Assembly (NCBI GenBank): GCA_032622095.1
Contig: CP136064.1
Span: 185,300,209-185,364,208, forward strand
From: Siphonodentalium dalli
Lineage: Eukaryota; Mollusca; Scaphopoda; Gadilida; Siphonodentaliidae
DNA: 64,000 nucleotides
Direction: 5' to 3'
Positions 35,701 to 46,014 of the stretch are shown here, piece after piece. The notes under the pieces were generated by a model. That model made no database searches and was not told the origin of the DNA. It worked only from the letters and a program-made list of their open reading frames with translations. Positions within the stretch are counted from its first letter, which is position 1. Every line of letters begins with the position of its first letter. The position numbers were made by a program, and so were the translations under genes.

Positions 35701-36354
35701 ATGAGTGTGTGGTCGCTTCATGTCGTTTATTGTGCTCGCTGTATTATGACGCGACAAAGCTTGACTGTCAGCGGATTTCGGCTCGTTTCTACCATCATAA
35801 TCAATTCTGAACGCCAAAATAAACCTCAAGCCTGTTATAAAATATTCCTTCCTCCTCAAATGTATAGATATACACAAGGCTTTATTTTAACCGGGTTATC
35901 TATTAGAATTGCAACTTCACCGCTAATGAATTGTGCGGATGTGTAAGACATATATCGCTTTTGTGTGGAAGAGTTCGCTCGGTGTTCTTATAGTCGTGAC
36001 TCAGGCGAGGTTTAATCACAGATTTGTTTCCTATCTCACATCATGAGGAGTCGCGCGTGTGGGTTGAAGATGAATGGCGTTTCCTGATTTGCCTACAAAA
36101 CAAAAACAAAACATATTCACTATTAATCTCAACGGCTTAGCCGTTGCATCTTTCGCATGGAAATAATTTGTCTCACAAATAGACACCATGTTCACAAAAA
36201 GGCTACACTACACAGCCCTGGTAGTAAGGCGATCACATTGACTCGTTATTATATAGCGCAATTTGGGAGAGCCTATATTATATACATCGCTGGGAGAACA
36301 AATGGGTTTACAACAAATAAATAGTTCAATAAATGGTTATAAATATAGTAATAA
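32713..36354. other. AT-rich spacer; small repeats only
   Basis: Contains the right copy of the 48-bp direct repeat (32778-32825), a 32-bp duplication (33367-33428), a GGTTGG/CCAACC-rich patch near 33880-33990 and a GA tract at 34418-34454. Frames at 32926-33192 (minus) and 35701-35946 (plus) have protein-like codons but no recognised homology. Confidence 0.4.
33367..33428. repeat. 32-bp tandem duplication
   Basis: CATTCGATTGTGTGTTTGTA and the 12 bp after it are repeated once, at 33367 and 33399, with a two-base deletion in the second copy. Confidence 0.85.
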
Positions 36355-36780
36355 CTAGCTGATGTGCCCAACTTCGTCCGGGCTATTTAGGGATTTCTTT
36401 GTGATCGCCTCCGTCTGGGCAGAATATACAGCGTCTGGACAAGCTATTGTTCGATCGGTCCAGAAACATTCCTATATGAGCAAGGTCAATGTCAGGGACA
36501 CGGTCGGACGTGAAATTGGACCTGCCCATATTGTTCCCGGGATCAAAGTAGGCCTACATACCAAATTTGAGTCGGATCGATCGAGGTCCAGAAACATGCC
36601 TATATGAGCGTATATGAAAAAGGTCAATATCAAGGACATGGTACACATGAAATTGGACCCGCCCATATTGTTCCCGGGATCAAAGTGGGCATACAAACCA
36701 AATTTGAGTCGGATCGGTCGAGCAGTTTTCGAATCTATAACACATACATACACACAGACAGAAGTTCCAAAATATATAAT
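36355..36780 (-). mobile_element. Non-autonomous Helitron, abutting copy A
   Basis: On the minus strand the 3' end is the GCCCGGACGAAGT hairpin followed by CTAG (36355-36358 on the plus strand, preceded by A). The 5' region ends at TTCCAAAATATATAAT next to copy B. The body shares CCATATTGTTCCCGGGATCA, AAATTTGAGTCGGATCG and CAGAAACATGCCTATATGAG with copy B and with 22691-23066. Confidence 0.68.
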
Positions 36781-37165
36781 TGACTTCGTCCGGGCTATTT
36801 GTGGATTTCTTTGTGATCGCCTCCGTCTGGGCAGAATATACAGCGTCTGGTTGAACAATACTGAACGAGCAACGTTGAAAAGTATTAGGAGAAAGACAAA
36901 AACTGTTGTTCGATCGGTCCAGAAACATGCCTATATGAGCGTATATGAGCGAGGTCAAGGTCAAGGACACGGTCGCACGTGAAATTGGACCCGCCCATAT
37001 TGCTCCCGCGGGATCAGAGTAGGCATACATACCAAATTTGAGTCGGATCAGTCGAGCAGTTTCGGGTCTATAAATACATACATACATACATGCACACATA
37101 CATACATACACACATGCATACATACATTCGTACATACATACATAAGTTCCAAAATATAGAATAGA
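36781..37165 (-). mobile_element. Non-autonomous Helitron, abutting copy B
   Basis: Starts within the 3' hairpin (GACTTCGTCCGGGCTATTTG), without the terminal CTAG. It runs to the 5' end CCAAAATATAGAATAGA on the plus strand (TC start on the minus strand at 37164-37165, next base T, i.e. A before TC). A (CATA)n tract at 37075-37145 sits just inside the 5' end. Copies A and B are head-to-tail and about 85% alike by eye. Confidence 0.65.
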
Positions 37166-37296
37166 TTAGTTCAAGTTCAAACAGACGAATTTACCAGTTG
37201 TATAATGCATGCACGTGATCAATCACGTCATGAAATAATCCGGCAAATATCATGTATATTTATCGGAGAGGTTACTTATTAAATTGCCGCGCGAAA

Positions 37297-37706
37297 CAAG
37301 TCTGAATGCACCTGCCATTTGCAGAATGAGGTCCCCAGAAGATGAATTTAGTGACGCTATCCCGCATAGCGGGCTAGCATAACTAAATTCACCATCTGGG
37401 GACCTCAGTATGCTTAGGCCTCATCTTCTCTGGAAAGTATCTTTATTATCAATTTCTATAGAAACTTCTTCACATAGATTCTATTTCTTTTTAGTGAGGT
37501 TCCCAATGGGTGTACATCACAATATTCACCATTTGGGAACTTCAATCTGAGTCGATGTATCCCATTGCAGATGAGGCCATGCATAATGAGTTCCCCAGAG
37601 GGTGAGTTTGATGATGAGAGCCCGCTGTGCGGGATAGCGTCACTAAATTCACCCTCTGGGGATCTCATTCTGCAAATGACAGGCACACTAAACTCATGCA
37701 GACTTG
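37297..37706. mobile_element. hAT-like MITE, palindromic family, copy 3
   Basis: Ends CAAGTCTG and its inverse CAGACTTG. Flanks GCGCGAAA (37289-37296) and ACGCGAAA (37707-37714) form an 8-bp target duplication with one mismatch. It contains two GAATGAGGTCCCCAGA-type palindromes with GCATAGCGGGCTAGCAT apices, separated by about 200 bp. In the middle are inverted AATGGGTG / CACCATTTGGGAACT blocks. Confidence 0.78.
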
Positions 37707-39238
37707 ACGCGAAAGCGGAAATGGCCGAACCTTTAAGACTGATGTACCATAGCTCATATTCAACAGCCACAGCTTGTTTGTATCCAGGTGAACATTGTAA
37801 AACATAGTGCAGCTATATAATATATTTCTAAGTAAATACCTGTTCCTTAATAATGTATTCCATAGTAGGTGACGTTCCCAGCTCGAGATTGCACGATTTA
37901 GGTTGCTTTATATATTGCCAATTTTGAATTACAAAGAGTTGGAACCACCTCTTTCTGTTAAATAGAACTATAGTATTGACAAAGAAATATATTCTCTGCG
38001 ATGTTTGTTCAATGCTTAAATGTTCCCCGTCAGAACATCAAAAAGTTTCCATGTATTGAAAGGGTGGAATATGATATATAGGGGCTAAGAGTGGAGACTC
38101 GTGACCTGATCTATGGGTAGAGCATGGAGAAATGAAACGTTCTTTTCAGTTAGTCTGGCCTTATCGTATGTCGTGTTTTGATTCATGATTTGTGGGAAAT
38201 GTTTCTGTTTACTCTTTTGTCTGCTCGTGATTTATGCTCGGCGACTTCCGTCCTCGCTGATCCTTATTTTGATGTTTCGCCGCTTGCCGTCACCCGACCA
38301 GATTCTACCACAAACAAGATAGATCTCGTGACAAACATATTAGCGTTGGTGTTCGATAATTAGGATTTTGTGCGACAATTTGATGCTACAGTGCTGTTTC
38401 CACCTGTATCCAACAATATGGATGGCTGCTACTGCAGAAGCAGTACCACGTCACCAGAGCGTCACTGATATATATATAGACCAATTCCGTGTTTATTTCC
38501 TTATATACTCATATATAGCGCAATTACAATAACATTTAAGCATTACCGGGTATGCCGAAAGCACCCGGATGCAAAGCGGCATGTGTCTAGAAAAAGACAG
38601 ACACCATTAACCCTTTCTTTACTAATAAATGGTTTCTCCCGTCAGTTATAAAGTGGAATTATAAAGTATACATTGGAAAGATTTAATCGGAGCAGTGGCG
38701 CATGCAGTGGATCCAGCCCCACTGTCCCTATAGCTGACACCTGCACCAGATTTTCAACAACAAACATGATAAAAAAAATCATTTTAATTCTGATTACAAT
38801 TGTGTATACTTATTTTATTATACGCTCAACGGTGAATTATAGAAAAAAACGCGTTTAGATAAATATCGATATCACCCAGAAGGGGATATAGAAGAATATA
38901 CTTTCACACTAGCTCGCGCGTGCGACCGATTCACTTGCGTGTACTAATAATATTTCTGGTTTGTACTGTTGAAGAAGGACAAATTGAAAGAACCCATTGT
39001 GATATTCTAATTTATATTATATTCACTGATATTGCAGTTATAATTAAAATCTAGATTATGTTGAAATTCGACATATTTATGGGGAAAATAAAGGTAAGAA
39101 CACGGGAAATATATTTTTTATTCTGCGGTTGGTGAAGCAGCTGATGGCTTCAAAAATGATGCATCGATTGAAGACGATTGTGGGATCATTTAACGTCTTA
39201 AATGGTGAATTTCTTTGGAAATGCGTATAATAAAAAGA
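37707..39238. other. no recognised feature
   Basis: AT-rich spacer. An open frame at 38154-38363 has reasonable codons, but no start or homologue can be assigned. Confidence 0.4.
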
Positions 39239-39393
39239 ATATCTAGTGTTTTTTGAGTGGATACCGAAAAATACGTCATTCGTGACCGCGACAAATGTTT
39301 ATTTTCGCTCGCGGCAAGCCGCTCGCGAAAATAAATATTTGTCTCGCTCACTCATGACATAATTTTCGGTATCCACTCAAAAACACTAGATAT
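39239..39393. repeat. Near-perfect foldback palindrome, 155 bp (type P)
   Basis: Arms of about 76 bp: ATATCTAGTG / CACTAGATAT, GAGTGGATACCGAAAA / TTTTCGGTATCCACTC, and TATTTTCGCTCGCGGC / GCCGCTCGCGAAAATA, with almost no loop. The flanks TATAATAAAAAGA (left) and CCTCTAT (right) are shared with the palindrome at 58018-58170, so the two belong to one element family. Confidence 0.82.
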
Positions 39394-39419
39394 CCTCTAT
39401 GCATCATATATATGTTTAT

Positions 39420-39485
39420 TGTTATTTATGTTGTGACATCGGCCCCGTGTGGGTTTAATTGTCAATAAACTTATCTTATCTTAAT
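39420..39485 (+). mobile_element. Probable LINE 3' tail
   Basis: GGCCCCGTGTGGGTTTAATT, then GTCAATAAACTTATCTTATC and TTA. A polyadenylation-like AATAAA running into a short tandem tail (CTTAT repeats) is typical of CR1/L2-type LINE 3' ends. Only the tail is left; no coding part adjoins it, and the palindrome lies directly upstream. Confidence 0.4.
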
Positions 39486-40456
39486 ATACATTAGCAAAAG
39501 TGCCCTTCTGGATGTCGGCTCTCCAGTACTTTCCGCCACCCTGGGTCTATTATTCATAATTTATGGAGTGATTATTCAGGAAATATAAGCAGACGACAGA
39601 CGAACAAATAATACGAGTGCATGGTGTGTCCGCTTGTTGAACTTCAATTTGGCGATGTCCTGAACAGTTCCTAATACGGGAACTATACTCGTATATCACA
39701 CATCGTCTATCATGCAGGGATCGCGAAAATCCACAAAATCTTCCACGAGTAGTACGTGGAAAATCACAAAAACTCGTATCTCCTGCTTAATCTGCCTGAA
39801 AACAGCCACGAAGCTATCGGGTTCTGTATAGTTTATGTTGCATATGAATATACCAGATCTCCCCTGCATTGTTGTCTAAGTTACTTCGAGCTCAGATAAA
39901 CTTTCTGTACCGATGATAATGATATTCAGTCTGTACCTGATCTCATTCTTGGGTGGCAAGTTTAAATATCTACTCCAAAGTAATAATTTCGGGTTTGAGC
40001 TCAAGATTAAAAGTTGTCCATATTAAGTATTATCTTTGTAATAGACCGTCAACAGCTGTGGTGTGCAATAATGCCGAATGCCACACTGCTGTACTTATAC
40101 AGTGTCGCCTGTACTTGCATGTAGAGAGTGATAGGAAACGGGGTTTCAATCTTTCATGTGCTCATATATGTGGATTTGTGGTATCAAATCAGACCGGCAT
40201 CTGTAAAGGCACGGGCGGTGTTCGTTGCAGAAATATTCATATTTGTTCAAATCGCCATCTACAGAAGGAATATTAAAATATATATATAGTTCTGTTCATA
40301 TATATGCCAAACATAATCAGCGCGTAAATAGTATATTGTCATCAAGACGCATGTACGATGGTGTATACGTAAACAAGAGCCTACTCGTGTTACATAAGTT
40401 GTGCTTCTGTTTACATAACACAGCGCAATTATATTGGTTAATCACACACAGATGAT

Positions 40457-40535
40457 ATAAACGCTCTTTACTATTTCCATATCAGGAAAAACAGTAACAA
40501 ATAACGCTCTTTATGTTTACCATATCCGGATCTAC
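40457..40535. repeat. Two CGCTCTTTAT units of the 42-bp family
   Basis: AACGCTCTTTACTATTTCCATATC and AACGCTCTTTATGTTTACCA-type units in tandem, related to 16496-16682 and 56359-56412. Confidence 0.55.
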
Positions 40536-40559
40536 ACAAAAGCCAGGTAACGTAACGTT

Positions 40560-40735
40560 TTTTGCTTTTGTTTACATAACAAAGGAATACAAATTGACAA
40601 TAACATATACTGTTTATGCCACATTTCTGATTGGTGTAAGAACAAAGTCTGTCTATATTTTTTCTATTTATGGCGGTTCTTGACGGAGGTGAATATTTTA
40701 ACAGCATACCCACCGCCAACACCGCCCGTATCTTT
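40560..40735 (+). repeat. Dispersed repeat D, copy 4
   Basis: TGATTGGTGTAAGAACAAAG, TGTCTATATTTTTTCTATT, TATGGCGGTTCTTGACGG, AACAGCATACCCACCGCCAA. Its right half matches the reversed copy at 22570-22690. Confidence 0.55.
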
Positions 40736-40984
40736 AAAGTCAAAAGGGCGAAACCCCCCTGGAAATGTTATGAAATCTAAGGCGTATAATGTCAAACTAA
40801 TCATTGTGGCGCACGTCTGTAAATGTAAAACACTGATATGTAATTACCGTGACTGAGTACGTCAAACTAAGAGTCGGACTGACTCCTTCCTTCAACAATA
40901 TATATATAGCCGGACGGATTTGATTCCGAAATAAGCACATGTGAGCGTATACCGACCCGTTATTCCATAAAAGTCGTGTCGATG

Positions 40985-41165
40985 AAAAGGGTAGATTAAA
41001 TAATGCCAAAATCGACGTATTTCGTACTGAAAAAGTCCGATCTGGGACTGTTTTAAAAAACGAATTTTACGTCCACCGAGCGTATATTGAGGTTAAATAA
41101 TGCCAATATGACCGTATTTCGCTCATTAAAATGCGCCCGTTATGTGCTTATTTTAACGAGAACAG
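40985..41165 (+). repeat. Dispersed repeat H, copy 1
   Basis: GATGAAAAGGGTAGATTAAA and TAATGCC, then a second TTAAATAATGCCAATATG unit 103 bp on, GAGCGTATATTGAGG, CTCATTAAAATGCGCCCG and TTATGTGCTTATTTTAACG. The reverse complement of 55255-55435 aligns along the whole length. Confidence 0.62.
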
Positions 41166-41587
41166 GTCGATCTATTATAGTGCTTGCTTAAAATTATAAG
41201 TTTAATGTGATGCCTGTCGACTGTGTGCGGCTTTTGCGAGGATGTTTCTAGATGATCAATAACATTTAAAACTATTTTCAAATTTCATTATTCGGTTCAG
41301 TGATACAGATTTCTCAGTTGTGAATGCACACGTTGCGTGTATTATCAAAACGCATTAATAGCCACAGCAACATGAGAATACACGTGTCTTCAGCGACGAT
41401 ATACATGCTGTATTATGTCAGTTCACATGATAAATGTATCAATGTGAACAGAAATGAGTGGATTTTACCATATATCGTGTTTGACACTGATGTGTAAGGT
41501 AGTCCACGCATTATGCATTCCGTGCGTATATATATAGCAATGCGCAAGCATGCATGCCATGTGACGCGCGTCTTATGATATATGTTA

Positions 41588-42172
41588 CTAGCAGGTGGAC
41601 CCGACTTCGTCCGGGCTGTTTCTCCTCTGCTTTTCGGCGAATTGCCCGAGTTGACCTTGAATTGTCCATTTTGAAGGTCAGATGGAGTCACGATTTGACC
41701 CGTCCAAAACACTGCCCAGACAAAAGTACCCGTCAAATCCATCCGGTTTTACCCGATTTGACCTTGAATTGATCATTTTGAAGGTCAATGTCAGGTCGGG
41801 GTCACGATTTGACCCGTCCAAAACACTCAGTGGACAAAAGTAACCCTATTTGACCTTGAATTGACCCGATTTCAAGGTCAATGTCACGTCGCACGGACAA
41901 ATGAATAGGCTTATGAGACTCCCCATACGAAAGTATCCCTAGACACTAATTTTCATCAAAATCCAGTGATATTCGGGCGTTTGACCTTGAAATGACCCGA
42001 TTTCAAGGTCAAGGTCACATCGCACGGACAAATTAACAGGCCCATGCCACTCCACGGCCGAAAGTACCCCCACATACAAAGTTTCATCGAAATCGGTTCG
42101 GTCGTCTTCGAGTCCATCGCGAACACACAGACAGACAGACAGACACACAGATCTTCCAAAATATATAATAGA
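41588..42172 (-). mobile_element. Non-autonomous Helitron, apparently full length
   Basis: On the minus strand it starts TCTATTATATATTTTGGAAG (TC at 42171-42172) and ends with the GCCCGGACGAAGTCGGGT hairpin, a spacer and CTAG (41588-41591), next to A/T target bases. The interior carries four inverted pairs TTGACCTTGAA / TTCAAGGTCAA or close variants (41651-42017). Its 5' part matches the Helitron at 1231-2124. Confidence 0.75.
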
Positions 42173-42515
42173 TTAGCCGATGAGCCCGACGTTGTCCGGG
42201 CTATTCAAAAACAAAATTTCAAGTCGATAGCTCCACCCGTTTCCGAGATCTGGTCTGCGCATGCGCGAAGCTGGCATCGCACGGGCTCGGCGACCCGATA
42301 AAATTCGTATCCGGGGAAAGATACATTCACATACCAAATTTCAAGTCGATAGGTCCACCCGTTTCCGAGATCTCGTCTGCGCATGCGCGAAGCTGGCATC
42401 GCACGGGCTCGGCGACCCGATAAAATTCGTATCCGGGGCAAGATACATTCACATAGCAAATTTCAAGTCGATAGCTCCACCCGTTTCCGAGATCTCGTCT
42501 GCGCATGCGCGAAGC
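42173..42515 (-). mobile_element. Non-autonomous Helitron, 5' truncated, 122-bp units
   Basis: The 3' terminus (minus strand hairpin GCCCGGACAACGTCGGGC, then CTAA at 42173-42176) directly abuts the 5' TC of the previous element. The body is two full 122-bp units and a partial one, as in the 1.2-kb Helitron. After about 42515 the homology stops without a TCTATT start. Confidence 0.68.
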
Positions 42516-42737
42516 GGAAATGCTAACCCTCACCCCAAAAGAGACAAATATGCAGTCGCTGTTCGTATTTATCTTATCAATTTAGTCAAAAAAGAGTAAT
42601 TAGTTGAGAAATATATATACAATGAGTAAATCAGGAGCGTGGTAGTTATATTTAAATCGTTGTTTTTGATATATTGGTTTAAAACCGAGCATTCCATGAA
42701 TGTATATTACGAACAGACAACCCTCCCCCATGCATTT

Positions 42738-42806
42738 TCCCCACGATTCGATCCCGGTCCCACGTACCTGTCAAGATTATAGTCCAAGAGCTGTGTCGGC
42801 CACCGA
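42738..42806 (-). mobile_element. tRNA-derived SINE head
   Basis: Minus strand GTGGCCGACACAGCTCTTGG serves as box A, with a central GACTATAATCTTGAC anticodon-like region. GGATCGAATCG (42744-42754) is a two-mismatch box B. It lacks tRNA end pairing, so a repeat is likelier than a gene. Confidence 0.45.
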
Positions 42807-43537
42807 AATATGCAACAAAAACGTCGGTATTATTATTGCCATGACATACATCTGTAATGTGGTGCAAGATTTTATTGTCAGAATCCAAAATGGCGGATAA
42901 GATTCGAAATAGGTGTACTAAATTGCTAAAACATTATCAATCTTTATTTTAATGTTCAGAATGTCCGGAATCGAGCACACGAGTGTAATACATATTAAGT
43001 AGATGTCAGATACGGACCACTAGTGCCCATTTTGATAGAAACTAAAGGCATCACTTTCCAAGATGTTGGTCATAACGGTGACCAGAAGTAGTCAAAAATA
43101 TTGGTGTAAGTGCATGGTCAATAAATTGTGAAACCATATATCATGTTCAGTCCATATCCGATAATGGTGAGCCATAAATGATGAGGATTTTGCCCATCAC
43201 ATTTCCTAAAAATCTAAGATCCAAATAGGTGCATTTTCAATATGTCACTAAATCTGCTCATATAGAATATAATTTATAGACAGTAGTCCTAGATGTCATA
43301 GGTTCAAATTCACACATCTAGTATTCATATATATCCAATAAGTGTCTGAAACAAACCAACGAGTTTCCCAAGCAATCTAAGGACTGTTGACACAACGATG
43401 TCAAAGACCACCCACCTAGTATCCCGAACCAACCAGAGATTGACCCAATCCATACAACGTGTGTCATACTATCACACCATCTAACTAGTGTCACGAGCGA
43501 CCATATAGGTATAAGACTTATAAGTGTACTAATCCAC
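42807..43537. other. no recognised feature
   Basis: AT-rich spacer left of the satellite block. Confidence 0.4.
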
Positions 43538-44893
43538 CAAACTAATGGGGTATGGACCATTTTTGAGAACGGGAAGGATTTCGGCGAATTTGACAGCATG
43601 AATGGGTGGCTCGCCCAAAATACCCGATAGAAACATCACCCTCACCCCGGGATAACAGGGATATGGACCATTTTCGAGAACGGTAAGGATTTAGGCTAAT
43701 TAATTTGGCAGCAGGAGTGGGTGGCACGATCAAAATACACCATAGAACCACCCCCTACCCACCCCTCACCCGGGGGGGGGTGCCACACGAGGAGGTTGGA
43801 ATTGGGTACGCCCAAATACCGAATAGAAACACCCCAACCCTCATCCCCGGGGTAGGGTACCTCAAATAACCCATATAATCACCCCACCCCTCACATCCGG
43901 GCGGGAGTGGGTGGGGGTGAAGATGGGATATGAACCATGTTCGAGAAGGGTAAGAGTTTCGGCCAATTTGACGACACGGGTGTGTGGCCCGCTCCAAATA
44001 TCCCCTATAGACACCCTACCCTCATCCCTGGAAGGTACCACCCTGCTGGGATGAAAATGGGGTATGGAGCATTTTATTCATTATTCGCAAAAACATGCCT
44101 CTGTTGGTAAATATTACGGCATGTGTAGGTGGCCCGCCCCAAATACCTCACAGAAACACCCACACCCCTCACCCGGGTGTCGGAATGGGGTATGGACCGT
44201 TATCGAGAACGGTAAGGATTTCGGCCAATATGATTTCATTGGTGGGCGGCCCGCCCTCAAATATAGCCCATAGAAACACCCCCACCCTCACCGCGGGTGG
44301 TTCTACCCGAGCGGGTGAAAATGGGGTCCGGTGGGGGTTGGGGTGTTTCTATGGGGGGCATTTGGGATGTGCCACCAACCGTTCTCGAAAATGGTCCATA
44401 CCCCATTTCACCCCATCGGGATGGTGCCCCGGGTGAGGGTGTTTCTAGGGGGTAGTTGGATCGGGCTACCCACACTGCTGACGTCAAATTGACCGAAATC
44501 CTTACCGTTCTCGAAAATTGTCCATACCCCATTTTCACCTCCTGGGGTGGTTCCCCCAGCGTTCAGGGGTGGGCTGTTTCTATGGGACATTTGAGCGGGA
44601 CATTCATCCATGCCGCCAATTGGCCCACATCCTTACCAGTCTCGAAAATGGTCCATATCCCACGTTCACCCCCTCGGGTGGTACCCCCCGGATGTGAGGG
44701 TGGGGAGTTTCTATGGGTTATTTGGGGCGAGCCACCCACCCATACCATCAAATTGGCCGAAATCCTTACAGTTCTCCAAAATAGTCCATACTCCACCCCC
44801 TAAGGGTGTCCGTTACCCTCCCCCGGGTGAAGGCTGGGGTGTCTCTGATGGGTATTTGGGCGGGCTACCAACCCATCTGTCAAATTGACCGAA
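43538..44893. repeat. GC-rich satellite arranged as an inverted repeat, array 1
   Basis: The units carry GGGGTATGGACCATTTTCGA, GAACGGTAAGGATTTCGGCC, GGTGGCCCGCCC, AAATACCCCATAGAAACACC and CCCCACCCTCACCC. Up to about 44320 they run in this sense. From about 44330 they appear as the reverse complement (GTTTCTATGGGGGGCATTTG, TTCTCGAAAATGGTCCATAC). The unit length is roughly 140-150 bp. All frames in it are Pro/Gly-rich artefacts. Confidence 0.8.
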
Positions 44894-45660
44894 AGAGACC
44901 TTTTTGTGAATAAGGAATCAGTTTAAAAAGTCATGTTCGTGTCTAACGTGTCAATCTGATCAGTCCGATCCCGCCATGCTCTCAGCCGCCAAACCAACAT
45001 CCGAACGAGCGAATTGAAAACATACATATATATAGCAAGAAATCATCCATCACACTGGCACATAATTTGTTAGAATTTATCTCATAAGTACCGACATCGC
45101 CTCCCCGAATTCCACTAAGACTCTCCTGCATGTACATTGCGTGACAAACGCCCGCGCATAAACGCCTCCCCCAATTCAAAATAAACACTCCCATATACGC
45201 GAAGAAACATCAATACTGGGCGGAAAAAATCGGCCGAATAATTAAACCCAAAAAAATAGGTTTTAGTAAAACCTGGGGTAGGGTGGTTTAACTTTGATGT
45301 TTTTTCAAAGTATATTTAAAGGTATATTTTCGAGACGAGACGTATGGTACGTATAAATCATACATAACTAAGCTTATACTGATGATTATATAGCCAATTC
45401 ACCACTAACAATTAGTAATATTACCATATCTTTATCACGTCAATAAAACCTAGTTTCAATTGAGATCGAATTCCACAAACTTAAACTGAGTTTATCACAA
45501 AACTGGGTTTAACTACACTAAAACCCAGTTTCATTCCCGTAAAACCAAGTTTAACTACAGTAAAACCAAGTTTAAATCCTACTTAAACCTAGTTTAAACT
45601 GGAGTTAAACCTGGTCTAGAATAAAACTAGTCTAAACCAGAGATGCCGATTCGGACCCAT
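44087..45660. repeat. Duplicated segment, copy 1
   Basis: From GCAAAAACATGCCTCTG (44087) through the satellite and on to the AAACC-rich block, the sequence is repeated at 46243-47540. The offset is 2156 bp at the left end and 1881 bp at the right, because copy 1 has about 275 bp (44885-45165) missing from copy 2. Confidence 0.75.
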
Positions 45661-45745
45661 GAGTAGGTCCGAATCGGCATCTCCAGTTTAGACCTAGTTT
45701 AAACTACCAGTTTAAACTGGGTTTTAGTAGTAAAACCAAGTTTTT
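45265..45745. repeat. Array of AAACCnAGTTT sites ending in a palindrome
   Basis: AAACCTAGTTT, AAACTGGGTTT, AAACCAAGTTT and AAACCTGGTCT occur about every 20-25 bp in both orientations. The core at 45629-45693 is a clean palindrome (GTCTAAACCAGAGATGCCGA, TTCGGACC, 8-base loop, GGTCCGAA, and inverse), inside longer imperfect arms. Confidence 0.75.
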
Positions 45746-46014
45746 CTCCACCGCTGGGACGACATGGATTTGGTCGATTGCGTTACCTGTGGGCCACACT
45801 TGTCCAATTGCAAGGATAGAAGGCGTGGTCTGTCTGTTTCTTATCGCTACTTGCCAATGCATTGTCAGGTCATGCGACCTGTTGTCGCTATATAATCTCC
45901 TAATCAGGGGAATAAACCCATGCGCTTTGAGAAATCACGACGAATGCACGGTCTATTGTATAGCGGTTAGATATTATCTAACATCATGGACGAACATGAC
46001 TTTTGGAACTCAAA
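45746..46014. other. no recognised feature
   Basis: Unique-looking link between the two duplicated segments. Confidence 0.4.

Noticed and set aside
36362-37135. Several overlapping frames of 80-150 codons on both strands
   Set aside because: They lie wholly within two non-autonomous Helitron copies and differ between copies.
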